From the NCBI RefSeq assembly GCF_017426705.2, contig NZ_CP147251.1, positions 2,146,501-2,210,500 on the forward strand: DNA of 64,000 nt, given 5' to 3'. The stretch comes from Enterococcus sp. DIV2402 (GTDB lineage Bacteria > Bacillota > Bacilli > Lactobacillales > Enterococcaceae). The position numbers and the translations under genes are program-made. Numbering within the stretch: position 1 is the first letter of the stretch; each line of letters opens with the position of its first letter. Shown piece after piece: positions 18,224 to 27,807 of the stretch. The notes beneath the pieces are model-generated. The model saw nothing but the letters and a program-made list of their open reading frames with translations, made no database searches and was not told the DNA's origin.

Positions 18224-19828
18224 TTGACTACTTTAAAAGAAATTCTAGCTATTCCAAGATTTAGCGAATTGAGTCTTCTTAATAATCACGCCAATTTGGA
18301 CCGCCCGTTGGATACAGTGGAAGTCTTCGAAACACCCGATATGCATAGATTCATTCAAAAAAATACCCTATTGATTACAACAGGTATGGTTTATCAAAAT
18401 CAACCTGAAAAATTATGCGAACTAATTAGTACATTATCGGAATTACCTGCAACTGGATTAGCAATTAAATTAGGTCGCTTTGTAGAAACACTTGATTCAC
18501 AAGTCCTTGATTTAGCAGATCAATTAGAATTTCCTCTCATCCAAATCCCTATCCATATGACGCTTGGAGATATTTCTCAAAAATTATTGGGCTATATTTG
18601 GGATGAACAAACGGAGCAAATTTTTTATTCTTTAGAAATTCAACAACATTTTCTTCAATTACTCGTTCGAAATGTACCCCTAGAAAAACTTTTAGATGAA
18701 TTGAGTGTTATGCTAAAACAGTCTATGCTACTTGTTGACCCATTAGGAGATATTCGGTATTCAAATCTTCAGTATTCTACTTTTGATTTATTTTCTGAAG
18801 ATGGACAAAAATTTTTATCACTCTTAAAAAGATTGCAAAAGGAAAAACAGGAAAAACAATTTTTATTCACTTTCGAACAAGAAGAAAAATTGGTTAGTGT
18901 TTTGCCAATAGAAACAGAACGTTATTTTCCCTATGTATTGGTGCTTTTTGAAACAGATCCACTGCCGTATCCTTTTTCTAAATTTGCGATTAAGCAAGCA
19001 CTCAATGTTTTATCACTAGCTGTTCACAAAGAATTGGCATTACAAACACAACAACAAACGGAAAGAAAAACAGTTCTTCAATATTTTTTAACACAATCAG
19101 ATGCAAAAAATGATGACTGGGTAGAGTACAAAAAACATTTTCCTAAATTAACCTCTGCTTATTATCGAATTGTGACAATGGAAGCGACTATCTCTTCAAA
19201 AAAGTATTTTCACAAACAAAGTATATTATTGTTAATTGAGGATTATTTGCTTAAAAAAATGAAAGACATGCACCAATCTATTTTATTATTTCCAACTAAT
19301 GAACCTACACAATGGATTTTACTTTTACAAGAAAAAGTCGATTTTTTACCCCTCTTAGAAGAAATCCATCATTTTGTGGTTGATTATTTAAAAACAGATA
19401 CTCACTTTGGGATTGGTGATCCGGTTAATGATATTGATCTTATTAGTTTTTCGCATAAAGAAAGTCTTTATGCTTTAAAAGAAAATAATGGTGATACTTA
19501 TCTCTCATTTAATAAAATTAAAAGTATCAAATATATTGCTAAAAATACGCCAGAAGATGATATACAATATTTTTGCCTTTCTGTCTTGAAACATCTCGCG
19601 TATCCTAAGAATGAAAGTGACATAGACTTGCGTCAAACTTTAAAAACTTATCTGGACAATCAATGCGAAATCACAAAAACTGCCGAAAAATTATTTGTGC
19701 ATCGGAATACAGTTAAATATCGCATAAAAAAATGTGAAGCGATTTTTCATGCACCTATCCATTCAGAAGAACTCTCGCTGCAATTGCGCGTGGCACTTTA
19801 TCTGTCTGAAATGAAACAACATATTTAA
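18224..19828 (+). CDS. PucR-family transcriptional regulator
   Basis: About 534 residues. The N-terminal PucR ligand-type domain spans residues 1-120 (LITTGMVYQNQPEKL, GLAIKLGRF). A middle region follows, then a C-terminal PucR helix-turn-helix near the last 60 residues (ITKTAEKLFVHRNTVKYRIKK). TTG 18224 is chosen as start because TGGAGGG lies seven bases upstream; a TTG at 18194 has no such site. It faces away from the MFS gene and probably activates it. Family members sense purines, amino acids or related nitrogen compounds. Confidence 0.86.
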   Translation: MTTLKEILAIPRFSELSLLNNHANLDRPLDTVEVFETPDMHRFIQKNTLLITTGMVYQNQPEKLCELISTLSELPATGLAIKLGRFVETLDSQVLDLADQLEFPLIQIPIHMTLGDISQKLLGYIWDEQTEQIFYSLEIQQHFLQLLVRNVPLEKLLDELSVMLKQSMLLVDPLGDIRYSNLQYSTFDLFSEDGQKFLSLLKRLQKEKQEKQFLFTFEQEEKLVSVLPIETERYFPYVLVLFETDPLPYPFSKFAIKQALNVLSLAVHKELALQTQQQTERKTVLQYFLTQSDAKNDDWVEYKKHFPKLTSAYYRIVTMEATISSKKYFHKQSILLLIEDYLLKKMKDMHQSILLFPTNEPTQWILLLQEKVDFLPLLEEIHHFVVDYLKTDTHFGIGDPVNDIDLISFSHKESLYALKENNGDTYLSFNKIKSIKYIAKNTPEDDIQYFCLSVLKHLAYPKNESDIDLRQTLKTYLDNQCEITKTAEKLFVHRNTVKYRIKKCEAIFHAPIHSEELSLQLRVALYLSEMKQHI

Positions 19829-19863
19829 GGATGATCTGGTTACCAACTAATGCTAATTACATT

Positions 19864-19901
19864 AAAAAAGTGCATTCTTTGTATGAGAACGCACTTTTTT
19901 C
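19864..19901. terminator. Bidirectional terminator between PucR gene and E3 gene
   Basis: AAAAAAGTGCATTC pairs with GAACGCACTTTTTT around a 10-base loop, with A and T runs at the ends. It serves the convergent regulator and dehydrogenase operon. Confidence 0.88.
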
Positions 19902-19934
19902 CAGTTATGATAATTTTCACTTTATGACTATTTT

Positions 19935-21326
19935 TTACATATGAATGGGTAAACCTAAGCCTATCTCGGACACATCCATAATTGTTTCTGAAAGAGTTGG
20001 ATGTCCATGGATGGTTAATGCAATATCTTCTAAGGTCAAGCAAGATTCGATTGCCAAAGTGAGTTCTGCAATCAAATCGCTAGCACCTACACCAACTATT
20101 TGTCCGCCCATAACCAATTCTGTTTCTTTTTCAAAAATTAAGCGCACAAATCCTTCAGTTGCATTTAGTGACAAGGCTCGACCATTCGCTTTCATAGGAA
20201 AGACAGCCCTACTAACTTGTTTGCCAGCCGCTTTAGCTTCTGCTAAAGTCCAACCTACGCTTGCAACTTCTGGGTCGGTAAAACAAATTGCTGGAATGAC
20301 TCGATAATCTTTAGCGACATTTTTACCACAGATCACTTCAGCAGCAACTTTCGCCTCGTAACTAGCTTTGTGTGCTAGCGCTGGTCCTTCAATAACATCT
20401 CCTATAGCATAAATATGCGATTGTTTAGTCTGATACTGATTATTGACTGGAATTAGACCTATATCATTTACTGCAAGACCAGCTTTATCTAATTCAAGAT
20501 TGGCTGTATTGGCACGACGACCAACTGTGACCATCACATAATCTGCAGACACATGATTTTTTTGATTATTGACTGTATAATGTACGTTTACTTGTGAACC
20601 ATCGTCAACCGCTGATTGAGCGATCGCATTAGTCACCACTTTAATTCCTTTTTTCTTGAAGGATGTTTCGACAACTTGAATCAAATCTTTTTCATAAGTT
20701 GGTAATAGCTGTGACGAACCTTCTAGAATTGTTACATCTACACCTAAATTGGCATATGCGCCTCCTAGCTCTGAACCAATAACTCCACCACCGATAATCA
20801 CCAATTTTTTTGGTAATTCTTTTAAAGAAAGACCTCCTGTTGAATCAATTATTCGTCCACCAAAAGAAAAACCAGGTATCTCAATTGGTTGACTACCAGT
20901 AGCAATAATCGCTTGTTGAAAATCGATGACTTCTTCTTGTTCATTCGTGCTTACAGACACTTGTTTTGATGAAATAAATTTTGCCATCCCTTCAACAATT
21001 TTCACATTATTTTTTTGCAACAACATTCGGATTCCTGAAGTCAACACACGTACAACTTTTTCATCTTTCCATTTTTGTGTTGTTGCAAAATCCAATTCAG
21101 TCTGACTATTTTTAATGCCCAAATAAGTAGCGTGTAAGGACTCTTGGTAAATATGTCCAGCATGAATCAAAGCTTTAGATGGGATACAACCAACATTTAA
21201 GCAAACGCCACCAATGTGTTTTCCTTCCACGATTGTAACTTGTTGCCCCAGTTGCGCTGCCCGAATTGCGGCTACATATCCACCAGGTCCAGAACCAATG
21301 ACCAATGTTTCTGTTTTCTTTCCCAT
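19935..21326 (-). CDS. Dihydrolipoamide dehydrogenase (E3) of the acetoin-type complex
   Basis: A 463-residue flavoprotein that reoxidises dihydrolipoyl groups with NAD+. Visible features: the FAD fold GSGPGGYVAA, the redox pair C42/C47 in GGVCLNVGCIPSK, the NAD fold GGGVIGSELG, and the C-terminal catalytic His442-Glu447 in HPTLSE. No lipoyl domain is fused. It is the last gene of the E1alpha-E1beta-E2-E3 order, 17 bases after E2, so it serves this complex. Confidence 0.94.
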   Translation of the reverse strand: MGKKTETLVIGSGPGGYVAAIRAAQLGQQVTIVEGKHIGGVCLNVGCIPSKALIHAGHIYQESLHATYLGIKNSQTELDFATTQKWKDEKVVRVLTSGIRMLLQKNNVKIVEGMAKFISSKQVSVSTNEQEEVIDFQQAIIATGSQPIEIPGFSFGGRIIDSTGGLSLKELPKKLVIIGGGVIGSELGGAYANLGVDVTILEGSSQLLPTYEKDLIQVVETSFKKKGIKVVTNAIAQSAVDDGSQVNVHYTVNNQKNHVSADYVMVTVGRRANTANLELDKAGLAVNDIGLIPVNNQYQTKQSHIYAIGDVIEGPALAHKASYEAKVAAEVICGKNVAKDYRVIPAICFTDPEVASVGWTLAEAKAAGKQVSRAVFPMKANGRALSLNATEGFVRLIFEKETELVMGGQIVGVGASDLIAELTLAIESCLTLEDIALTIHGHPTLSETIMDVSEIGLGLPIHM

Positions 21327-21343
21327 TTTTTGACCTCACTTTT

Positions 21344-22573
21344 CTATAACAATAAGCCTAGTGGATTTTCAAGAAGTGTAACAATCTGACTTAGGAAAGC
21401 TGCAGCAGGAGCTCCGTCGATGACTCGATGATCGAACGACAAATTCAGGTTGATTTTGAATTGATTGCTTATTTCTCCACTAGTTGCATCTTGAACTAAC
21501 TGTTCATACATACCACCTACTCCTAAGATTGCCACTTCTGGTGCATTGATGATAGGATTAAAGGTTTTAACTTTACTTCGTCCCAATGAACTAATTGTGA
21601 AAGTTCCACCACTCATCTCTGATGGAGATAGTTGGTTGTTACGAGCTTTTGTTGTCTTTTCTTTAACTGCTTTTGTTAATTCACTTAACCCCATCTGATC
21701 TGCCTGCTTGATGACAGGAACAACGAGCCCCTCTTCAATTGCCACTGCGATCCCTAAATTCACATGCTTATGGAATTGGATACCTTCTTCTAAACCATGA
21801 GCATTGAAGATTGGATAAGTTTTTAAAGCAATCATTGCTGCTCTAGCAATAATTTCTAAATACGACAGACGTTCATTCACTTGTTCTTCAATCATTGGCA
21901 ACAGCTGTCTGCGTATTTCAATGGATTGTGTCATGTCTACTTCCGCTGTCATCGTTACATGTGGAATTGTTGATTTGCTAGCCACCATCCGATTAGCAAT
22001 TATTTGACGCATACTACTCCAAGGAACTAATTCCCCTTCGACAACTGTAACTTCCGCAGCGGATGTCATGGTCGTTCTATCTGGTATCTGATATTTTTTA
22101 ACATCTAGCGCTTGAATCCGCCCGTTCGGACCAGTTCCATGAATTACTGCTAAGTCCAATTTTTTTTCACGAGCCATTCGTCTAGCGGCTGGAGTCGCTC
22201 TTACATTTTTATGGTGATCTGAGTCTACAGTTGATTCTGAAGTTAATTCTTCTGATTGTTCTTTTATCTCTTCAGTTAATGTCACTTGTGATGGCGCTAT
22301 TTGTTGTCCTGGCATATCTTCAGGAACTTCTTCACCAGCTTCTCCAATATAAGCAATAACTGCATTGACAGGTGCACTCTCTCCATCTTCTATATAACGT
22401 TTTAGCAAAATACCTTCTTCGTAAGCTTCGACTTCGATAGCAATTTTATCAGTCATCACTTCAAAAATTGCTTCACCAATCTCAACAGGTTCTCCCACAT
22501 TTTTCAACCAGACAGTGATTGTTCCTTCAGACATAGTTGAACTTAATTTCGGCATCAAGACTTCGTGTGCCAT
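21344..22573 (-). CDS. Dihydrolipoamide acyltransferase (E2) of the acetoin-type complex
   Basis: A 409-residue core enzyme. One lipoyl domain (1-78) carries the lipoylated Lys43 in MTDKIAIEVE. The subunit-binding domain lies at about 124-160 (RATPAARRMAREKKLD). The catalytic acyltransferase domain follows, with His382 and Asp386 in DHRVIDG. It transfers the acyl group from E1 to CoA. It is separated by 11 bases from E1beta. A single lipoyl domain is normal for acetoin, branched-chain and Gram-positive pyruvate complexes, so the substrate cannot be fixed from E2 alone. Confidence 0.93.
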   Translation of the reverse strand: MAHEVLMPKLSSTMSEGTITVWLKNVGEPVEIGEAIFEVMTDKIAIEVEAYEEGILLKRYIEDGESAPVNAVIAYIGEAGEEVPEDMPGQQIAPSQVTLTEEIKEQSEELTSESTVDSDHHKNVRATPAARRMAREKKLDLAVIHGTGPNGRIQALDVKKYQIPDRTTMTSAAEVTVVEGELVPWSSMRQIIANRMVASKSTIPHVTMTAEVDMTQSIEIRRQLLPMIEEQVNERLSYLEIIARAAMIALKTYPIFNAHGLEEGIQFHKHVNLGIAVAIEEGLVVPVIKQADQMGLSELTKAVKEKTTKARNNQLSPSEMSGGTFTISSLGRSKVKTFNPIINAPEVAILGVGGMYEQLVQDATSGEISNQFKINLNLSFDHRVIDGAPAAAFLSQIVTLLENPLGLLL

Positions 22574-22584
22574 TCTTTCTCCTC

Positions 22585-23568
22585 CTAATTATGCGACATT
22601 AAGTTACGGCAAGCCTCTACAATGTTTTCAACTTGTGGTACTGCTTTTTTCTCTAACTCAGGATGATAAGGCATTGGGATTTCTGCACCAGCTAACCGTA
22701 CAAGTGGGGCGTCTAGGAAATCAAATGATTCATTTTCGACAATTACACTAGCTAGTTCAGCACTAAAACCACTACGTTTAACTGCTTCAGTTACAATGAC
22801 TGCCTTACCGGTTTTAATTACCGATTGAATAATTGTCTCTTTATCCAATGGTACCAATGTTCGTGGATCCACAACCTCAATATTAATGTCCTCTTTAGAT
22901 AAAACTTCGGCTGCCTCCAAAGCTTTATGTACCATAATTCCAGTTGCAATTACTGTAATGTCGGTACCAACTTTTTTGATATCAGCAACTCCGATTGGAA
23001 TCACGTATTTACCTTCTGGAACATCACTCGTTGTTCGGTAACACAATTTGTGTTCATAAAACATCACAGGATTGTCATCTATAATTGCAGCATGTAAGAG
23101 ACCTTTAGCATCATAAGCTGTTGCTGGTTGAATGACTTTCAATCCAGGAATGTGAGCTGTCCAGTTTTCTAAACTTTGAGAATGTTGAGCGGCAGCTCCA
23201 GTACCTGAACCACCTGGAGTCCGCATTACTAAAGGAATTTTTGCTTTTCCTCCATACATATAACGGATTTTAGCTGCTTGATTAACAATTTGATCTAGAG
23301 CAATTGTAATAAAATCTGAAAATTGAAGTTCAAAAATTGGACGCATGCCCGTCATAGCAGCTCCCACAGCTGTGCCAGCGATGGCTGATTCAGAGATTGG
23401 TGTTGAACGTATGCGTTCTTCTCCAAATTCTTCAACCATACCACGACTAACACCAAATGCTCCCCCATAAACTCCGATATCTTCGCCTAACATAAATACT
23501 TCTTCATTTTCACGCATTGCTTCAGAAAGAGCTTCTCTTACTGCATCTGCATACGTAATTTCTCTCAT
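22585..23568 (-). CDS. Thiamine-dependent 2-oxo-acid/acetoin dehydrogenase E1 beta subunit
   Basis: A 327-residue subunit that binds the pyrophosphate-free end of thiamine diphosphate and forms an alpha2beta2 enzyme. Family features include [44 protein letters not shown] and [10 protein letters not shown]. The start is ATG 23568 with GGAGGAAC upstream; the open frame extends to 23616 but would overlap E1alpha. The HSQS motif occurs in both pyruvate and acetoin enzymes. Confidence 0.92.
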   Translation of the reverse strand: MREITYADAVREALSEAMRENEEVFMLGEDIGVYGGAFGVSRGMVEEFGEERIRSTPISESAIAGTAVGAAMTGMRPIFELQFSDFITIALDQIVNQAAKIRYMYGGKAKIPLVMRTPGGSGTGAAAQHSQSLENWTAHIPGLKVIQPATAYDAKGLLHAAIIDDNPVMFYEHKLCYRTTSDVPEGKYVIPIGVADIKKVGTDITVIATGIMVHKALEAAEVLSKEDINIEVVDPRTLVPLDKETIIQSVIKTGKAVIVTEAVKRSGFSAELASVIVENESFDFLDAPLVRLAGAEIPMPYHPELEKKAVPQVENIVEACRNLMSHN

Positions 23569-23581
23569 ATCGTTGTTCCTC

Positions 23582-24571
23582 CTACTCTGCGTATACGTCT
23601 TCGTACATGGTTTCAACAGCTACTACTGGACTTTTTTCACCAAATTTCACTGCATCCTCAATTGCTTGTTTCGCTTTTTTTCGAATTTCGTCTGCTTCTT
23701 CTTCGGTAAATACACCGGCTGCAATAAACCTATCTTTCGCTCGACGAATTGGGTCCTTTTCTTTACGCCAATTCTCTTCTTCTTCTTTTGTACGATATTT
23801 CTTCGCATCTGATTTCGAATGCCCTTTCCAACGATAGGTCAAAGCTTCAATTAAAGTTGGGCCTTCTCCTCGACGGGCTTTTTCAACTGCTTGATGGGTC
23901 GTCTCTATAACGCTCATCAAATCATTACCGTCAATGGTCACTCCTTCGATTCCGTAGGCTTGCGCACGATCTGACAACTGCTTGACACGAGTCATTTTTT
24001 TCACAGAACCACTCATGCCATATTGATTATTTTCAATAAAGAAAATCACTGGTAGATCCCAGATAGCTGCCAAATTAACAGCCTCATGGAAACTCCCTTC
24101 GTTCGTTGAACCATCACCAGCATAAGCCAAAGCAACTCGATTCCAGCCTTTCATTTTAGCAGTTAATCCAGCTCCAACAGCAATTGGAAATCCACCACCC
24201 ACAATCCCATTGGCACCTAAATTACCAGTATCAAGATCAGCAATATGCATCGAACCACCTTTTCCTTTATTGGTGCCTGTAGTTCGTCCAAATAATTCAG
24301 CCATCATTGCATTGACATCTGTTCCTTTGGCTATCGTCTGTCCGTGACCGCGATGTGTGGCAGTAATCCAATCAGTTTTTCGAAGAACTGCGCCACTACC
24401 AGCAGCGGTAGCTTCTTGACCAACTGCTAAATGAGTTGTTCCATGAATTAGCCCTTGTGCAAACAATTGATCTACTTTTTCATCAAAAAAACGGATTTCC
24501 CACATCACCCTATAAATGTTCTTCAAATCTTCATCTGTTAAGCCAGCACTATTTGGTATTGAAATTGTCAT
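23582..24571 (-). CDS. Thiamine-dependent acetoin-type dehydrogenase E1 alpha subunit
   Basis: A 329-residue subunit with the thiamine diphosphate motif from [13 protein letters not shown] to ENN near residues 165-200. The short N-terminus and phrases such as [12 protein letters not shown] and [15 protein letters not shown] are closer to AcoA-type than to pyruvate E1alpha, as far as I recall. The Ser-His-Ser-like loop is [23 protein letters not shown] precedes ATG 24571. This subunit, rather than a housekeeping pyruvate dehydrogenase, sits in a PTS operon, so its donor may be an alpha-hydroxyketone or diketone. Confidence 0.88.
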   Translation of the reverse strand: MTISIPNSAGLTDEDLKNIYRVMWEIRFFDEKVDQLFAQGLIHGTTHLAVGQEATAAGSGAVLRKTDWITATHRGHGQTIAKGTDVNAMMAELFGRTTGTNKGKGGSMHIADLDTGNLGANGIVGGGFPIAVGAGLTAKMKGWNRVALAYAGDGSTNEGSFHEAVNLAAIWDLPVIFFIENNQYGMSGSVKKMTRVKQLSDRAQAYGIEGVTIDGNDLMSVIETTHQAVEKARRGEGPTLIEALTYRWKGHSKSDAKKYRTKEEEENWRKEKDPIRRAKDRFIAAGVFTEEEADEIRKKAKQAIEDAVKFGEKSPVVAVETMYEDVYAE

Positions 24572-24606
24572 TTGTTCTCCTTCTCTCTTTTATAAATCAG
24601 TAAATT

Positions 24607-24879
24607 TTAAAGAGCTTCAATCAAACTGTCACAACAGTTTTCTCTGCCGAAACTTGTAATAAATGGTGTACCGTCAATCACAGGAACATTCGGTTGAATG
24701 CTTAACTGTCCAATTGATACCACAGCATCTATTTCTGGTTCAATAGTCGTAACCTCATAAATACTTTTCCCAATCACAGCCACTTCCAAGCCTTTTTCTG
24801 TTAAGTAATGTTGAATGAACTCAACAGCAGCTTTTCTTTTATTGTCTGAAGTGCCTGATGCTACTAAAATCGTTTTCAT
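24607..24879 (-). CDS. Galactitol-IIB-like small protein lacking the phosphorylatable cysteine
   Basis: A 90-residue protein beginning MKTILVASGTSDNKRKA. It aligns by eye with the P-loop of PTS_IIB proteins of the GatB type, but the residue equal to the phosphorylated Cys is Ser8 (ILVASGTS against ILIACGTG in the real IIB at 25656-25934). It ends GRENCCDSLIEAL. The start is ATG 24879 after AGGAGAG. It lies between the short-chain dehydrogenase and E1alpha genes. It may be a regulatory or non-transporting paralogue; its function is unknown. Confidence 0.75.
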   Translation of the reverse strand: MKTILVASGTSDNKRKAAVEFIQHYLTEKGLEVAVIGKSIYEVTTIEPEIDAVVSIGQLSIQPNVPVIDGTPFITSFGRENCCDSLIEAL

Positions 24880-24892
24880 TATATCTCTCCTT

Positions 24893-25651
24893 TTAATACG
24901 TTCTTCCACCGTCAGCTAAGATAATCTGCCCATGAATATAACTGCTTTCTGGGCTTGCTAAAAAGACCGCAAGATTAGCAATATCTTCTGGTTGACCGAT
25001 ACGATTGATGGGAATCTTCTTAAGTAATTCTTTTCTACTTTCTTCATTAGGATATAAATGATCCAATATTTCGGTTTGAATCACACGAGGAGCAATTGCA
25101 TTGACATTAACCCCTTTTGGTCCCAATTCTTTAGATACAGTTCGCATTAATCCATGTTGACCAGCTTTGGAAGAAGCGTAATGAGCGCCTCCTCCAGTTC
25201 CCGTAATTGCTGATCCAGATGTGATAAAGATAATTTTCCCCTTATTTGTTAAAAAATCTTCGTAAAATGCTTTCAATGTATAAAAAGAGCCATGAAGATT
25301 GATTTTGATTACACGCTCCCACTCATCTATACTAATTTCATCAATCGTACGAAGATAACTAATTCCAGCATTAATGATTAGCACATCAATTCGTGAGAAG
25401 CGCTCAATCACTTGATTTCTAACATTTATCAAATCTTCTGCGTTCGAGACATCTGCTTTGACAAAAAATGAGGAAACGTGATATTTCCGACTAATTTCCT
25501 CAGCAGTTTCTTCACCTGCTTGTTCATTAAAATCCACAATTACTGGATTATATCCCTGTTTTGCAAAAGTAACAGCAATTGATTTCCCTATACCCTTAGC
25601 CGAACCAGTGATAACGACCACTTGATTTTTATCGTCTTGCACACCTGTCAC
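24893..25651 (-). CDS. Short-chain dehydrogenase/reductase
   Basis: A 252-residue NAD(P)-dependent oxidoreductase. The cofactor motif GSAKGIGKS, NAG motif IINAGIS and catalytic Ser-Tyr-Lys (SGSAITG, YASSK) are all present, so it should be active. VDF after beta-2, with an acidic residue, suggests NAD. The start is GTG 25651 or the nearby GTG 25642. It is in the PTS operon next to IIB, so it probably oxidises the imported polyol phosphate or reduces a ketose. Acetoin or butanediol reductase, sorbitol-6-phosphate dehydrogenase and similar enzymes share this fold. Confidence 0.86.
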   Translation of the reverse strand: MTGVQDDKNQVVVITGSAKGIGKSIAVTFAKQGYNPVIVDFNEQAGEETAEEISRKYHVSSFFVKADVSNAEDLINVRNQVIERFSRIDVLIINAGISYLRTIDEISIDEWERVIKINLHGSFYTLKAFYEDFLTNKGKIIFITSGSAITGTGGGAHYASSKAGQHGLMRTVSKELGPKGVNVNAIAPRVIQTEILDHLYPNEESRKELLKKIPINRIGQPEDIANLAVFLASPESSYIHGQIILADGGRTY

Positions 25652-25655
25652 ATCC

Positions 25656-25934
25656 TTATTTTAGAATTTCAACAATTTTTTGAACATCCTCTTCAATCCC
25701 AATACCTGTTAGGAAAGACAATGCACGAATAACAGGAATGCTGTCACTTTCATAAGAAGTTGTTGTTACCACTAGATCAGCATTTCCAACTTTTGAAGGT
25801 AATTCTGAAACTTTGCATTGTTCTACTGTTGCTGGAATATTATTTTTCGCTAATTCTTCTTGAACTCTCATGCTAACCACTGTTGATGTAGCTACTCCTG
25901 TACCGCATGCAATTAAAATGTGTTTTTTATTCAT
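25656..25934 (-). CDS. PTS galactitol-type IIB component (GatB family)
   Basis: A 92-residue phosphocarrier with the active Cys10 in ILIACGTGVATST. It passes phosphate from IIA to the sugar during transport through IIC. It lies 28 bases downstream of the IIC gene and 4 bases before the dehydrogenase gene. The family handles galactitol, pentitols and other polyols. Confidence 0.92.
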   Translation of the reverse strand: MNKKHILIACGTGVATSTVVSMRVQEELAKNNIPATVEQCKVSELPSKVGNADLVVTTTSYESDSIPVIRALSFLTGIGIEEDVQKIVEILK

Positions 25935-25962
25935 ATAAACCGTCTCCTGTCATCTAATGTTT

Positions 25963-27327
25963 TTATTCTTTGGTTTCAAATTGTTTTTTGATATCATTAC
26001 GTGTCCAGAACCATAGACCTCCATAAAGTAGCAACGCAATTACACCTGCTGCAAAGGCAGGAACATTACTTGGATCAATCAATTTCAGCATAATCCATAA
26101 TGTAATATGTGAACTCATATCAATACCTGAAATCATTGTTGCACCTTCTGGAAAAGCAAAACCAACAGCATGTGCCAATGTGGTTGTTAAGGCGCCTAAG
26201 TTTGTTGCAATAAAGAACACAATACAAAGAGAAACAATCGCATTAAGTAGTCCACGGAAAATATTCCCTTTTGAAGCTGCGACTGACCAAATAACGGTAA
26301 ATGGTAAAACAGCTAAATCAGCAAATGGCAACAAACGATTAAACGGTAAGATAGCTGCTAATAAAATAGTAATCGGTACCATAAGTAGTGCTACTGTAAT
26401 GATTGCCGGATGAGCAGTTACTACAGCTGCATCTAAACCGATATAAACTTTTTTTCCTGGGAATCGTTTTTGAATGAACGATTTCGCTGCATCTGCAATT
26501 GGAGATAACCCTTCCATTAACAGAGCTACCATTCTTGGCATCAAAATCATAACTGCTGACATTTGAATACCTAACTGAATAATTTCTTTTGAATCATAGC
26601 CCGCAAGAAAACCCATTCCTAAACCTAAAACTAAACCAATCATCATAGGTTCCCCAAAAAGTCCTAATTTATCTTTCAATGTTCCAGCATTGATATTAAT
26701 TTTATTGATACCTGGAATTTTATCCCAAATTTTATTTAACGCATAAGTAATTGGTGCAAAGTTAACCGTCTCACCATGTGGTAGTGAAATTCCTGGTAAG
26801 CCGAAAAACTTTTCAACTGCTGGGGCAGTCCAGTCAGCAAGTTTGAAAACAACATATGCATTTACTAATGTTGCAACAATGGCAATCACGATAGAATCTG
26901 TCGCATAGTAGACCATCGCACCTGGAAAAATTAAATGCCAGTAATTCCATAAATCAACATCCATTGTTTTGGTTTGATTCAAGCTCAATAAGATAATATT
27001 GAAAATAAAGATAATTGGAATTAAAATTACAGCAATTGGTGTCGCAAATGTGATTGCCGCTGCAATTGGCCAACCAACATCTAAAATATCTAAAGACAAA
27101 CCTAGACGTTCAATCATTGCTTGTGATGCAGTACCTATAGAATCGGAAAGTAATCCAATAACCAAATTTAACCCAGTAAATCCAATCCCTACTGTCAAAC
27201 CTGCGCGAAATGACTTACTAATCGATTGACCTAAAATCAATCCAAAAATTGTAAGAATCAATGGCAACATTGCTGCTGCTCCTAAGTCCAACACATAGTT
27301 GACAGCACCTTTAATTATTTCTAACAT
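25963..27327 (-). CDS. PTS galactitol-type IIC permease (GatC family)
   Basis: Integral membrane permease of 454 residues with about ten or more hydrophobic segments, the usual size for GatC. Features such as GLTVGIGFTGLNLVIGLL and the long loop PGISLPHGETVNFAPITYAL fit the family. AAAGGAGG precedes ATG 27327. It imports a polyol with phosphorylation together with the neighbouring IIA and IIB. The substrate is not fixed by sequence; the dehydrogenases and E1-E2-E3 genes downstream constrain it. Confidence 0.92.
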   Translation of the reverse strand: MLEIIKGAVNYVLDLGAAAMLPLILTIFGLILGQSISKSFRAGLTVGIGFTGLNLVIGLLSDSIGTASQAMIERLGLSLDILDVGWPIAAAITFATPIAVILIPIIFIFNIILLSLNQTKTMDVDLWNYWHLIFPGAMVYYATDSIVIAIVATLVNAYVVFKLADWTAPAVEKFFGLPGISLPHGETVNFAPITYALNKIWDKIPGINKININAGTLKDKLGLFGEPMMIGLVLGLGMGFLAGYDSKEIIQLGIQMSAVMILMPRMVALLMEGLSPIADAAKSFIQKRFPGKKVYIGLDAAVVTAHPAIITVALLMVPITILLAAILPFNRLLPFADLAVLPFTVIWSVAASKGNIFRGLLNAIVSLCIVFFIATNLGALTTTLAHAVGFAFPEGATMISGIDMSSHITLWIMLKLIDPSNVPAFAAGVIALLLYGGLWFWTRNDIKKQFETKE

Positions 27328-27342
27328 ACGTTTTTCCTCCTT

Positions 27343-27807
27343 TTAAATGATTGTGCCTAATAATTTTTCTATTTCTTCTATTTTTTCTCCTTTTTTTAAT
27401 AACATTAATTTTTCTGAGTCTTGGCAAAGAGCAATGAGTTTTTGTAACATAAACACTTGATTTTCAGGTTTTTTAATTGCAAGCATAAAAACAATCTCAA
27501 CATTCACATATTCGTTATTAGTAGCCATAATTTCAAACTCTACTGGAGTTTCTAGCACCCCTACCAAAAACCCCTCTGTTTCTACATGAACACAATCCGT
27601 ATGCGGAATTGCAATATGAATTCCTCCTGTGGGTAAGCCTGTGGGAAATTCTCTTTCACGTTCGATTACTGCATCTTGATAACTTTCTTTGACAAATTTC
27701 TTTTGAATCAACACTGTACTCATCTGTTTCAGTAATTGTTCTTGATTGGTTTCATCAAAAACGTAATATAGATATTTTTTTGTTTCATCGTTTAATATTT
27801 TTTTCAT
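27343..27807 (-). CDS. PTS IIA component, galactitol/fructose type
   Basis: A 154-residue phosphocarrier of the PTS_EIIA_2 family with the phosphorylated His69 in IAIPHTDCVHV. Its first 23 bases overlap the end of the upstream regulator gene, pointing to translational coupling. It supplies phosphate to the IIB at 25656-25934. Confidence 0.9.
   Translation of the reverse strand: MKKILNDETKKYLYYVFDETNQEQLLKQMSTVLIQKKFVKESYQDAVIEREREFPTGLPTGGIHIAIPHTDCVHVETEGFLVGVLETPVEFEIMATNNEYVNVEIVFMLAIKKPENQVFMLQKLIALCQDSEKLMLLKKGEKIEEIEKLLGTII

Noticed and set aside
19935..24571. Housekeeping pyruvate dehydrogenase operon
   Set aside because: The E1alpha motifs look AcoA-like and the genes sit downstream of a PTS, a PRD activator and a dehydrogenase in the same orientation. 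Without a tree this cannot be fully excluded.
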